Shown here: in pieces, positions 1 through 6,898 of the stretch
Layout of the letters: each line of letters opens with the position of its first letter
Position numbering within the stretch: position 1 is the first letter of the stretch
Source: Acidaminococcus fermentans_A
GTDB taxonomy: Bacteria > Bacillota > Negativicutes > Acidaminococcales > Acidaminococcaceae
Length of the DNA stretch: 9,078 bases
Reading direction: 5' to 3'
Assembly: GCF_052216985.1 (NCBI RefSeq)
Contig: NZ_JBQOUY010000047.1
Span: 1 to 9,078, forward strand
Notes under the pieces: generated by a model
What the model saw: only the letters and a program-made list of their open reading frames with translations
The model's database searches: none
What the model was told of the DNA's origin: nothing
Made by a program: the position numbers and the translations under genes

Positions 1-72
1 TCTCCTTTCAGTTCTTCGTGGTGGTTGAGGTGAAATGTAGCTTAGATATGTCTTTATTTTATCGTAAGACAA

Positions 73-106
73 GGGGTCTTGTGAACAGGAGTGTCCACAA
101 GACCCC
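73..106. repeat. Perfect 11-bp inverted repeat (hairpin, possible old terminator)
   Basis: The arms GGGGTCTTGTG (73-83) and CACAAGACCCC (96-106) pair perfectly around a 12-nt loop. The stem is GC-capped like a terminator, but what follows is AACATTTATTATAG rather than an uninterrupted T run, so termination on the plus strand would be weak. It lies just upstream of the truncated activator gene, where a sensor domain would normally be encoded. It may end an upstream transcript outside the window, or mark the edge of the deletion that removed the sensor. The remaining sequence of 1-144 shows no gene. Confidence 0.6.
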
Positions 107-144
107 AACATTTATTATAGAACCATAGTTCTGCTTCTTTTACC

Positions 145-1157
145 GTGAAAGATATTATCGCGGTAGATGAAAATATGAAGCGGGCAAAGTCTTATATCAA
201 CATCGTAGCAAACTGCAGTTTGCCTGTTTTGATCTATGGTGAGACAGGAACTGGAAAAGAAGTATTTGCGCAAGCCATTCATAATTCAAGTTCCAGAAAA
301 AACGCTCCTTTCCTTGCTCAGAACTGTGCTGCCATTCCTGATAGCTTGCTCGAAAGTATTTTATTCGGCACAGCGAAAGGCGCATTTACTGATGCCATAG
401 AAAGAAAGGGGCTATTTGAATTAGCTGATGGAGGGACATTGTTCTTGGATGAAATCAATTCCATGCCTCTTCAATTGCAAGCTAAGCTGCTCCGGGTATT
501 GCAAGATGGAACCTTTCGCAGTCTGGGTTCTAAAAAAGTCAAACATGTGGATGTGAAAATCATAGCGGCGACCAATGTAGCTCCTCTTAAGGCCATTGCA
601 GAGGGCTGTCTTCGAGAAGATATCTATTATCGACTGAGTATGATGTCTATTTCTATTCCGCCTTTGCGGGAACGACGGAAAGACATCAGCTATTTTGTGA
701 AATATTACGTCACCAAGTATAATGAAATTTTAAAAAGCATGTGGAGTATGTTTCTAAGGATCTCATACAGACTTTTGAATCATATGATTGGCCGGGGAAT
801 GTAAGAGAATTAGAAAAGATGGTCGTATATGGAATGAGTATGGTCAGTACAAATTGTAATAGGCTTTGCTTAAAAGATGTAGAAGATAAATTCCATGAAT
901 CTTTACGGAGCCGTACAGCAGAGTTGCTGCAGGACCAAGAAACCCAACCAGAAGATTATGGCCAAGATGAAAAAGATGCTGACAAAAACCAGGAAGAGAT
1001 AATGCCGCTTACGGAATCCGTGGCGGAATATGAACGAAACTTGATTGCAGAGGCCTATAGAAAAGCACATGGAAAACTAGTACAGGCTGCTAAAATATTG
1101 GGCATACCGCGGCAGACTTTACAGAGAAAAATAAAGAAATACAAGATTACGTATTGA
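145..1157 (+). pseudogene. Sigma-54-dependent transcriptional activator (RocR-like), decayed
   Basis: This is an enhancer-binding AAA+ activator broken by a frameshift. The first part (145 to about 736) has Walker A GETGTGKE (residues 32-39), GAFTDA (79-84), Walker B GGTLFLDE (96-103) and the arginine-finger segment REDIYYRL (157-164). At the A5 run 732-736 the frame is lost; one extra A would restore NEILKKHVEYVSK and lead into WPGNVREL (sensor II) and a C-terminal Fis-type helix-turn-helix ending KIKKYKITY. The family normally has an N-terminal PAS or other sensor, but here a stop lies at 118-120 and only about a dozen residues precede the AAA+ domain. No Shine-Dalgarno precedes the GTG at 145 or the ATG at 175. 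The fifth position of GAFTGA, which contacts sigma-54, is Asp instead of Gly. RocR kinship is inferred from the segment GLFE-(x)n-GGTLFLDEINSMPLQLQAKLL. The product is almost certainly non-functional. A sequencing error could explain the frameshift alone, but not the other defects. Confidence 0.87.
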
Positions 1158-1159
1158 TT

Positions 1160-1188
1160 TGACGGATTTTCATTCCCAGAATCCGTTA
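1160..1188 (+). other. Hairpin after the activator pseudogene
   Basis: ACGGATT (1162-1168) pairs with AATCCGT (1180-1186). The stem can be extended outward by a G-T and a T-A pair and inward by a T-G and a T-A pair. No T run follows, so it is a poor intrinsic terminator. A third copy of the arm, ACGGATT, lies at 1232-1238 just before the ribosome binding site of the next gene. A second small hairpin, TGCCT (1215-1219) with AGGCA (1226-1230), lies between them. The region may be a structured leader for the yitT-family gene; no -10/-35 or -24/-12 promoter is convincing here. Confidence 0.45.
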
Positions 1189-1254
1189 CAGAATTTGTAC
1201 GCAATCAGCACCAATGCCTTAAGATAGGCAGACGGATTAGGGGGGAAATTTGGA

Positions 1255-2124
1255 ATGAGGTACATTAGTAATAATGAGAAACTGAAGAATCTTGTGCTTC
1301 TTGTTTTTGGTGCAATCATTTACAGCATAGGAGCGTCTTGTTTTGTAGGACCGGCTAATATTGCGCCGGGAGGAGCTGTGGGAATTGCATTGATGTTGAA
1401 TTATTTGACGGCTCTTCCAGTCGGTGCATTGACCTTCGCGATAAACATTCCTTTGCTGGTGTTAGCATGGCGGTATTTAAGTCACCATTTTGCCATTAAA
1501 ACGACTTTGGCCTGCATCGTTTGTTCCGTAATCCTGGACTATTTGGTTGCGCCTAATCTTCCGGTTTACAGTGGAAACCGACTGTTAGGTAGCTTGTATG
1601 GCGGAATTCTGATAGGGATCGGCATGGCATTGATCTTTATTGCTGGATGCAGCACTGGAGGAACCGATATTGCTGGATATCTCGTCCAGAAAAAACGCCC
1701 GGATGTGTCCATAGGCCGTGCTCTGTTGATCCTTGACGGAATCATCCTGACATTTTCTATTTTCGTATTTCATGATGTTGATGCAGGATTATTTGGGATG
1801 GCCTCTCTCTACGCTGAAACTAAGGTAATCGATGCAATCCTTTATGGATATGATACCGGAACACAGGTATCCATCATCACAAAAGAACCTCAAATCATTA
1901 CGCGGCATATCATTGAAGATCTTGAGCGTTCTGCAACAATCGTCCATGGAAAAGGTGGATATTCGGAAAAAAATCTTTCTATTGTGATTTGTGTTGTAAG
2001 GAAGTCTGAATTCAGTACGCTGAAGAGCATCGTCCGTGAAAACGATGATAAAGCCTTTGTGATTGTAACCGAAGCCACAGAAGTTTTAGGGCTGGGATTT
2101 AAAAATATAGCAGAGCAGAATTGA
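1255..2124 (+). CDS. YitT family membrane protein (DUF161 + DUF2179)
   Basis: This 289-residue protein has the normal YitT-family length and layout. Hydrophobic segments lie at about residues 11-30, 42-72, 84-99, 111-131 and 153-172, giving about five membrane spans. They contain the conserved early segment GPANIAPGG (32-40) and the signature GCSTGGTDI (131-139) after the fourth span. A soluble C-terminal DUF2179 domain follows (about 205-283), with the pattern HGKGGYSEK and the closing VTEATEVLGLGF. The family sits in the cytoplasmic membrane. Its transport substrate is not established, and I do not assign one. The ATG at 1255 follows AGGGGGG with a 9-nt spacer. The gene lies 97 bp after the decayed sigma-54 activator, which may once have controlled it, but I see no -24/-12 promoter in the gap. 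Base composition is more AT-rich than the genes after 2700. A strong terminator ends the unit. Confidence 0.92.
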   Translation: MRYISNNEKLKNLVLLVFGAIIYSIGASCFVGPANIAPGGAVGIALMLNYLTALPVGALTFAINIPLLVLAWRYLSHHFAIKTTLACIVCSVILDYLVAPNLPVYSGNRLLGSLYGGILIGIGMALIFIAGCSTGGTDIAGYLVQKKRPDVSIGRALLILDGIILTFSIFVFHDVDAGLFGMASLYAETKVIDAILYGYDTGTQVSIITKEPQIITRHIIEDLERSATIVHGKGGYSEKNLSIVICVVRKSEFSTLKSIVRENDDKAFVIVTEATEVLGLGFKNIAEQN

Positions 2125-2161
2125 AAATCGCGAATATGTACTCTCTTGCAAGTTTCCGACA

Positions 2162-2192
2162 GGGGCTGCTGCCCACGCAGCAGTCTCTTTTT
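2162..2192 (+). terminator. Rho-independent terminator of the yitT-family gene
   Basis: GGGGCTGCTG (2162-2171) pairs over 10 bp with CAGCAGTCTC (2178-2187), including two G-T pairs, around a 6-nt loop, and five T follow (2188-2192). The stem begins 37 bp after the stop codon at 2124. Confidence 0.88.
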
Positions 2193-2271
2193 ATACCAAA
2201 AAATCACAGCTTTGTGCTTTCTTTTTCATAGGGCCTGTTATGATGGGCATACGAAAAAGGAGGGGAGCAGG

Positions 2272-2687
2272 ATGCCGCAGCAAAGTTTAAAAGGATATTG
2301 GCGCTGGCTACTGATCGGAGCCATGCTGCCGGGGATCTTCGTGGGCCAGATGGACAACCCCCTGCAGCATCGAGTCCCTCGCTATCTGGTACGGTATAAT
2401 CAAGGCGGGCTCAGTCAGAGCTGCTCCAGTGGCCGGAAAATCTCCAAGCGGTCCGGTATGAACTGGAAATCTTCTCCCAGGTCCCGGAGGAGCTGGATCC
2501 GGAACAGCCAGTGGAAGGCGCGGTCTACCGGGATGGAGAGATCTACACCAACCGGATCCTCTTAAAAGTAGGAATCTACGGAGACAGTATTTCTCACGGG
2601 GGCGGCCACCTCTCTTTCAGCACGTATATGGCCATGAAACAGATCATGGGCCAAGTGATCAACAATCAGATAACGGAGTTTTTGTAA
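2272..2687 (+). pseudogene. SGNH/GDSL-type hydrolase remnant
   Basis: This is a broken gene. A good ribosome binding site (AAAAAGGAGGGG, from 2254) precedes the ATG at 2272, and the start encodes a membrane anchor or signal segment (WRWLLIGAMLPGIFVGQ). The frame is lost at the C5 run 2358-2362; one extra C continues as DNPPAASSPSLSGTV. A TAA then interrupts at 2397-2399. The same frame carries on as ENLQAVRYELEIFSQVPEEL and reaches KVGIYGDSISHGGGHLSFS, which looks like block I of an SGNH hydrolase with the nucleophile Ser in GDS. The text then jumps straight to TYMAMKQIMGQVINNQITEFL and a stop at 2685-2687. An intact SGNH domain needs roughly 150 more residues with the GxND and DxxH blocks, so I infer a large internal deletion near 2625. 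Family assignment rests mostly on the GDS block, so it is tentative. A TATGAT at 2239-2244 may be the old -10, but no good -35 is visible. Confidence 0.72.
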
Positions 2688-2693
2688 AGGCTA

Positions 2694-2702
2694 TGGTATA
2701 AT
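2694..2702 (+). promoter_or_regulatory. Extended -10 promoter of the queG-like gene
   Basis: TGGTATAAT is a perfect extended -10 (TGn followed by consensus TATAAT at 2697-2702). The -35 position (about 2674-2679, CGGAGT) is poor, as is common for extended -10 promoters. Transcription would begin near 2709. The ATG at 2701 is part of this -10 box, which rules it out as the start codon. Confidence 0.75.
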
Positions 2703-2730
2703 GACCCTATACGGAAGGGAGAGAGATACC

Positions 2731-3603
2731 ATGGACAAAGAGCGCCTGAAAGCATTCTGCCGGAGTCTGGGGCTGACGGAAGTGGGCGTCGCCCCCTGCC
2801 GTCTGCCGGTTCCGGACCCCCTGCCAGAAGTATGCCCCCTGGCAGCTGGCAAAGGCCCTGAACGGTATGATCTGTCCCAGCTCCTTCCCGGCTGCCGGGC
2901 AGCTGTGGTGGCACTCTTTCCTTATTTCCTGGAACCGGTTAAGGGAAGCAATCTCTCCTTGTACTGCCAGCTAACCGATTATCACAAGGTAGTCCCTCTG
3001 TATCTGGAGAAGATTGCCGGCTGGCTCCAAGCCCAGGCACCAGAAAGCCGGCAGATGACCATTGTGGATACTTCTCCCTTAGCAGAACGGGATTTGGCGG
3101 TCCAAGCCGGGGTGGGTTTCCTGGGAGACAACGGCTGCCTGATCAACGAAACCTACGGTTCCTGGTGCTTCGTGGGGGCTGTATTGACCACTGTGCCTTT
3201 GACACCGGATCAGCCGCGGAACCAGGAATGTCTCCATTGCGGCAGCTGCAGCTGGGCCTGCCCCGGGGACTGTTTCCAGTCGGGCCGGTACGACTACCGG
3301 TCCTGCAAATCTTATCTGACCCAGAAAAAGGGAGAGCTCACAGCGGAAGAAACAGCCATCATCCAGAAGACACCGCTGATTTTCGGCTGCGATGCATGTC
3401 AGGACTGCTGCCCCCACAATGCCCGGGCAAAAGAAACGCCACTGCCGGAGTTTCGTCAGGAGCGGATTCCCAGGTTGGAGGAGAGCACGCTGGAAGCTAT
3501 GACCAACCGGCAGTTCCGGGAAGCCTACGGAGACCGTTCCTTTGCCTGGCGGGGGAAAAAGATCCTGCTGCGGAACCTGGAACTGACAACAGGGAGAAAA
3601 TAG
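2731..3603 (+). CDS. QueG-like epoxyqueuosine reductase family protein, short form
   Basis: The protein belongs to the QueG family, cobalamin- and Fe-S-dependent enzymes that reduce epoxyqueuosine to queuosine in tRNA. From the ATG at 2731 it has 290 residues. The DUF1730 region includes TIVDTSPLAERDLA (Asp113 matches the family's proposed proton donor), then GVGFLGDNGCLI and YGSWCFVGAVLT. One 4Fe-4S cluster is bound by C167, C170, C173 and C177 (CLHCGSCSWACP). The second is formed by C192 (SCKSYLT) with C220, C223 and C227 (CDACQDCCP). Bacterial QueG proteins are usually about 380 residues and end in HEAT-like tRNA-binding repeats; here the protein stops about 60 residues after the second cluster, so the repeats are absent. 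It may be a short QueG or a paralogue with another substrate. The start is set by GGAAGGGAG about 8 nt upstream and by the promoter overlapping the earlier ATG at 2701. No terminator separates it from the HD gene downstream. Confidence 0.88.
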   Translation: MDKERLKAFCRSLGLTEVGVAPCRLPVPDPLPEVCPLAAGKGPERYDLSQLLPGCRAAVVALFPYFLEPVKGSNLSLYCQLTDYHKVVPLYLEKIAGWLQAQAPESRQMTIVDTSPLAERDLAVQAGVGFLGDNGCLINETYGSWCFVGAVLTTVPLTPDQPRNQECLHCGSCSWACPGDCFQSGRYDYRSCKSYLTQKKGELTAEETAIIQKTPLIFGCDACQDCCPHNARAKETPLPEFRQERIPRLEESTLEAMTNRQFREAYGDRSFAWRGKKILLRNLELTTGRK

Positions 3604-3621
3604 GTTGCAGCAGGTACACCC

Positions 3622-3651
3622 TTGGCTGGAATGGAAAAAATATGATACAAT
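3622..3651 (+). promoter_or_regulatory. Promoter of the HD-domain gene
   Basis: The extended -10 is TGATACAAT (3643-3651, hexamer TACAAT at 3646-3651). A weak -35, TTGGCT, lies at 3622-3627 with an 18-bp spacer. Transcription would start near 3658 and give a leader of about 54 nt. Readthrough from the queG-like gene, which has no terminator, is also possible. Confidence 0.6.
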
Positions 3652-3711
3652 CAGGATGTATTTCTAATGAAATACGATGGATTGTGGCAACCTGTCCAAG
3701 GAGGTGTTTGC

Positions 3712-4920
3712 ATGACCCAAGAGAAAAGGATCCCGCTGCCCCGAGACCTGATCCAGTTTATTTTCGAGGCGGCGTATATCCAGCGCTGGAACGATCATAT
3801 TCGGCCCCAGGGCTTTACAGAACTGGATAAACAGGCCCATAAGATGATGATCCTCTATGTGCTGTCCCGGTATGAGGAACAGGACCATGGGGCCAGCTTG
3901 GACTGGCAGGTGCTGGTAGAGGGGGGGATCTTCGAGTTCCTCCACCGAGTGGTACTGACAGACATCAAACCGCCCGTATTCCATGAACTCATGAGAAAAA
4001 GCGGCCATCAGCTGAACCAGTGGGTCTATAAGGAATTGGTCCGCCGGGTCCCTTCCCTGGAGGGCAGCGCCTTTATGGAGAAGATGCAGCAGTACTTGGA
4101 TGGGGACAGCCATCCTCTGGAAAAGCAGCTGATCCGTGCTGCCCATTATCTGGCTACGGAATGGGAATTCCGGATCATCTATCATATGAATCAAGGGATT
4201 TTTGGCGTAGAAGAAATCCGGGAGCGGATCGCTGATGAAATCGAGGACCATTACAATCTGGCCGGTGTCCAAAAAATCGCCATGAACGGGAAGACCCGGA
4301 AATTCGTGGATCTGATCGGCAAACTCCGGTTCCAGAAGCGCTGGTCCCAGTCTCCCCGGGTTCCGGAGACCTCGGTCATGGGCCATGTGCTGATTGTAGC
4401 CATCATGGGGTACTTCTGTGCCGAAGCCATGGGGGCCTGCAAAGGAAGGATCGTGAACGATTTTCTAGGGGGACTGTGGCATGATCTGCCGGAAGTCCTG
4501 ACCCGGGACATCATTTCTCCTATCAAGCGCTCTATCGAAGGCCTGGAGGATTTGATCAAGGACATCGAACAGCAGCAGATGGGAGAAATCCTGCTGCCGC
4601 TGCTGCCTGTCAGCTGGCATGAAGATATCCTGAATTTCACCGTCCATGAATTTGACAATCGGATTTGGGAAAACGGCAGGATCTGTCTGTTGGAAGGGGA
4701 TATCCCAGCTCAATATAATGAAGACAGGTTCCGTCCAGTGGATGGACGGGTGTTGAAGGGCTGTGACCATCTAGCTGCGTTCCTGGAAGCCTGGCTCAGC
4801 ATCCAATGCGGGATTACGTCTTCCCATTTGGCCGGGGTGGTGGAGGCGCTGCCCAAAGCTTATGAAGGGAAAAGCATCGGTGGAATCGATTTCGGCAAGA
4901 TCTATGAACAGTTTCGCTAA
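3712..4920 (+). CDS. HD-domain phosphohydrolase family protein with two HD modules
   Basis: This is a 402-residue, probably cytoplasmic protein. The second half carries a complete HD metal site of YfbR/HD_3 type: H225 (SVMGHVLIVA), H257-D258 (GLWHDLPEVLTRDIISPIK) and probably D352 (KGCDHLAAFLEAW). YfbR-like members are 5'-nucleotidases, so a nucleotide or other phosphate ester is a reasonable substrate class, but the true one is unknown. The first half looks like a degenerate copy: RW at 25-26, H43 (LDKQAHKMMILYVL) and FLHRVVLTDIKPPVF (75-89). There the HD pair has become H78-R79, and the distal Asp position is probably H145. ATG 3712 is chosen over the in-frame ATG at 3667 because AAGGAGGTG (3698-3706), a near-perfect 16S complement, sits 5 nt before it. 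The gene converges on recQ and shares its terminator. A regulatory or scaffolding role for the N-terminal module is possible. Confidence 0.86.
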   Translation: MTQEKRIPLPRDLIQFIFEAAYIQRWNDHIRPQGFTELDKQAHKMMILYVLSRYEEQDHGASLDWQVLVEGGIFEFLHRVVLTDIKPPVFHELMRKSGHQLNQWVYKELVRRVPSLEGSAFMEKMQQYLDGDSHPLEKQLIRAAHYLATEWEFRIIYHMNQGIFGVEEIRERIADEIEDHYNLAGVQKIAMNGKTRKFVDLIGKLRFQKRWSQSPRVPETSVMGHVLIVAIMGYFCAEAMGACKGRIVNDFLGGLWHDLPEVLTRDIISPIKRSIEGLEDLIKDIEQQQMGEILLPLLPVSWHEDILNFTVHEFDNRIWENGRICLLEGDIPAQYNEDRFRPVDGRVLKGCDHLAAFLEAWLSIQCGITSSHLAGVVEALPKAYEGKSIGGIDFGKIYEQFR

Positions 4921-4965
4921 AAAAGAGGTGTGGAACAACCCATGGGTTGTCTCACACCTCTTTTT
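4919..4965. terminator. Bidirectional terminator shared by the HD gene and recQ
   Basis: GAGGTGTG (4925-4932) pairs with CACACCTC (4953-4960), and ACAACCC with GGGTTGT closes the top of the stem around the AT at 4942-4943 (in practice a CATG loop). The A run 4919-4924 faces the T run 4961-4965, so a U tract is made on either strand. On the minus strand the arm at 4952-4965 overlaps the last RecQ codons and its TGA (4952-4954). On the plus strand the A run begins within the HD stop codon. Confidence 0.93.
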
Positions 4966-6799
4966 CCCTGCAGAATCTGTTGATGGCCTCCAGAAAAGCA
5001 TCTCCGTATTTCTCGTCCTTGTGCTGCCCCACCCCGGCGACTTGTAGGAATTCCTCATGGGTCCGGGGAAGGCGGCGGCACATCTCGTGGAGGGTACGGT
5101 CCCCGAACACCACAAAGGGCGGAACCATGGCCTGTTCCGCCAACCGTTTCCGCAGGGCTTTGAGACGGTCGAACAGTTCATCCCCCATTTCCAGGGTGAA
5201 GCCTTCCGGCAGTTCCAGTTCCGGAAGGACCTTTTTCTTTTTTCGTCCGGATCTGCCATCGGGCAGGGAACCGGCTTCTTTCCGGAGCAGTACCCGGATG
5301 GAGCTGTCTTGGAGCTCCCAGATCTTTTTTGCAATCTTCAGTACCGGATATCTGTCCCGAGTGATCAGCAGATACTCCTGGTCCAACAGGTTCTGGATCA
5401 TTTCTTTGATTTCTTTCAGAGAATATTGCTGGAGGGCGCCGAACATCCGCAGCCGGGCAAGGCCCGTCTCCTCCACCCGGGTGGAGCGGCTCCCTGCCAG
5501 GGTGTTGGCAATCAAGGTTATGCCGTAGGGCCGCCGGGCTTCATGGATGCATTTGACGATTTTCTTGGTCTCTTCCGTCATGTCGATTTCATCGTATTCC
5601 CCGTTGCAGGTGGAACAATGGTTGCAGCGGGCAGGAGCAGCCTCCCCAAAATAATGGAGAAGGGTCTGGCGCAGACAGCTGGTGGTCTGGCAATAATGCT
5701 CCATGGCATAGAGCTTCCGGAGATTGGCTTCTTCCACTTCATCCAGGACTTCGTTTTGTTCCTTATGCTCCAGCAAGAATTTCTGGATAATCACATCCTG
5801 GGGGGAAAAGAGCAGGATGCATTCGGCAGGCTCTCCGTCACGGCCGGCCCGCCCGGCTTCTTGGTAGTAGTTTTCCAGGCAGGAGGGCATATTGTAGTGG
5901 AGCACATAGCGGACATTGGATTTGTCGATTCCCATGCCGAAGGCGTTGGTCGCAATGATCACCTGGGCCCGGTCATACTGGAAATCTTCCTGGGCTTTCT
6001 GCCGTTCTTCCTGGCTCATGCCCGCATGGTACCGGGCTGCTGGGATCCCTTTGTCACAAAGGCTGTCGTACAGGTTATCTACATTTTTTCGGGTGGAACA
6101 GTAGATGATGCCGCTGTCCTCCAGATGGTCCTTCAGGAACCGGAGGACCCAGGCGTCCTTGTCCTGAGGATGCTCCACGCCGAAGTACAGATTGGCCCGG
6201 TCGAACCCGGTGACTAAGATACGAGGACTTCGCAGTTCCAGGCTCTGGAGGATGTCGTCCCGGACTTGTTCCGTGGCAGTCGCGGTGAAGGCTCCTACCA
6301 CCGGCCGCTCTGGAAGGAATTCCAGGAAATCCAGGATCCGGGTGTAACTGGGACGGAAGTCCTGTCCCCATTGGGAGATGCAATGGGCTTCGTCCACTGC
6401 CACCATGGAAATATCTGCCTCTTTGGCAAAATCACGGAACAGTTCAGTTTCCAGCCGTTCGGGCGCCACATAGATCATTTTATAGGCTCCGGCACGGGCC
6501 TGTTCCAGAGTAGTATAGAATTCCCGCCCGGATAGGGCACTATTGATGTAAGCTGCCTTGATCCCGGCCGTTTCTAGAGCCTGGACTTGATCCTGCATCA
6601 GAGAGATCAGCGGCGAGATGACCAGGGTGATTCCAGGAAAAAGCAGGGCCGGGACTTGGTAACAAAGAGACTTGCCGGCCCCGGTGGGCATGATTCCCAG
6701 GGCATCATGCCCCTGGAGCAGGGCATCGATCAGGATTTCCTGTCCCGGACGGAAAGAAGTGTATCCAAAATACTTTTTCAGGACTGCAATCTTGTCCAT
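4952..6799 (-). CDS. recQ: ATP-dependent DNA helicase RecQ
   Basis: RecQ is a 3'-5' DNA helicase of recombinational repair and replication-fork maintenance, acting on the chromosome. The 615 residues are full length for the bacterial family, with all parts in order. The helicase core has motif 0 (FRPGQ, 16-20), Walker A PTGAGKS (38-44), DEAH (136-139) with the aromatic-rich loop ISQWGQDFRPSY, FTATAT (171-176) and motif VI QEAGRAGRDG (313-322). The RQC zinc site uses C375, C392, C395 and C398 (CLRQTLLHYFGE, CNHCSTC), followed by a winged helix. A basic linker (SGRKKKK, about 517-523) leads to a single HRDC domain (about 533-612) ending near the C-terminus. The start at 6799 has AAAGGAGGT upstream (6819-6811) with an 11-nt gap, slightly long. 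It has its own promoter divergent from gdhA and ends inside the shared terminator. No key residue is missing, so it is expected to be active. Confidence 0.97.
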   Translation of the reverse strand: MDKIAVLKKYFGYTSFRPGQEILIDALLQGHDALGIMPTGAGKSLCYQVPALLFPGITLVISPLISLMQDQVQALETAGIKAAYINSALSGREFYTTLEQARAGAYKMIYVAPERLETELFRDFAKEADISMVAVDEAHCISQWGQDFRPSYTRILDFLEFLPERPVVGAFTATATEQVRDDILQSLELRSPRILVTGFDRANLYFGVEHPQDKDAWVLRFLKDHLEDSGIIYCSTRKNVDNLYDSLCDKGIPAARYHAGMSQEERQKAQEDFQYDRAQVIIATNAFGMGIDKSNVRYVLHYNMPSCLENYYQEAGRAGRDGEPAECILLFSPQDVIIQKFLLEHKEQNEVLDEVEEANLRKLYAMEHYCQTTSCLRQTLLHYFGEAAPARCNHCSTCNGEYDEIDMTEETKKIVKCIHEARRPYGITLIANTLAGSRSTRVEETGLARLRMFGALQQYSLKEIKEMIQNLLDQEYLLITRDRYPVLKIAKKIWELQDSSIRVLLRKEAGSLPDGRSGRKKKKVLPELELPEGFTLEMGDELFDRLKALRKRLAEQAMVPPFVVFGDRTLHEMCRRLPRTHEEFLQVAGVGQHKDEKYGDAFLEAINRFCREKEV

Positions 6800-6849
6800 A
6801 CAGGGAAAATACCTCCTTTGGAAAGAAAATCAAACTGCTGTTTGTTCCA

Positions 6850-6878
6850 ATCATAACGAAATTTCACAAAAATTGCAA
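6850..6878 (-). promoter_or_regulatory. recQ promoter
   Basis: On the minus strand, TTGCAA (6878-6873) is the -35 and TATGAT (6855-6850) the -10, with an exact 17-bp spacer. Transcription would start near 6843 and give a leader of about 44 nt. The motif is divergent from the gdhA promoter, about 65 bp away. Confidence 0.75.
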
Positions 6879-6898
6879 GAAAAGACAGCATCGATTAA

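Noticed and set aside
732..741. Programmed ribosomal frameshifting in the activator
   Set aside because: There is no internal Shine-Dalgarno or downstream stem, and the gene also lacks its sensor, its ribosome binding site and a normal GAFTGA loop, so decay explains it better.
1158..1254. Sigma-54 (-24/-12) promoter before the yitT-family gene
   Set aside because: I looked on both strands for GG and GC spaced by 10 nt. The nearest match (minus strand, TTGGTGCTGATTGC) has only 8 nt between them.
2701..2703. ATG as the start of the queG-like gene
   Set aside because: It lies within the TATAAT box at 2697-2702, so it would not be in the mRNA; 2731 has a ribosome binding site and fits the family start.
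3667..3669. ATG as the start of the HD gene
   Set aside because: There is no ribosome binding site here, while AAGGAGGTG stands 5 nt before the ATG at 3712.
3664..4386. 240-codon minus-strand frame opposite the HD gene
   Set aside because: It is a shadow of the HD-domain gene with no domain and no start signals.
5057..6217. 386-codon plus-strand frame inside recQ
   Set aside because: RecQ on the minus strand has every family motif; this frame is low-information shadow sequence with no ribosome binding site.
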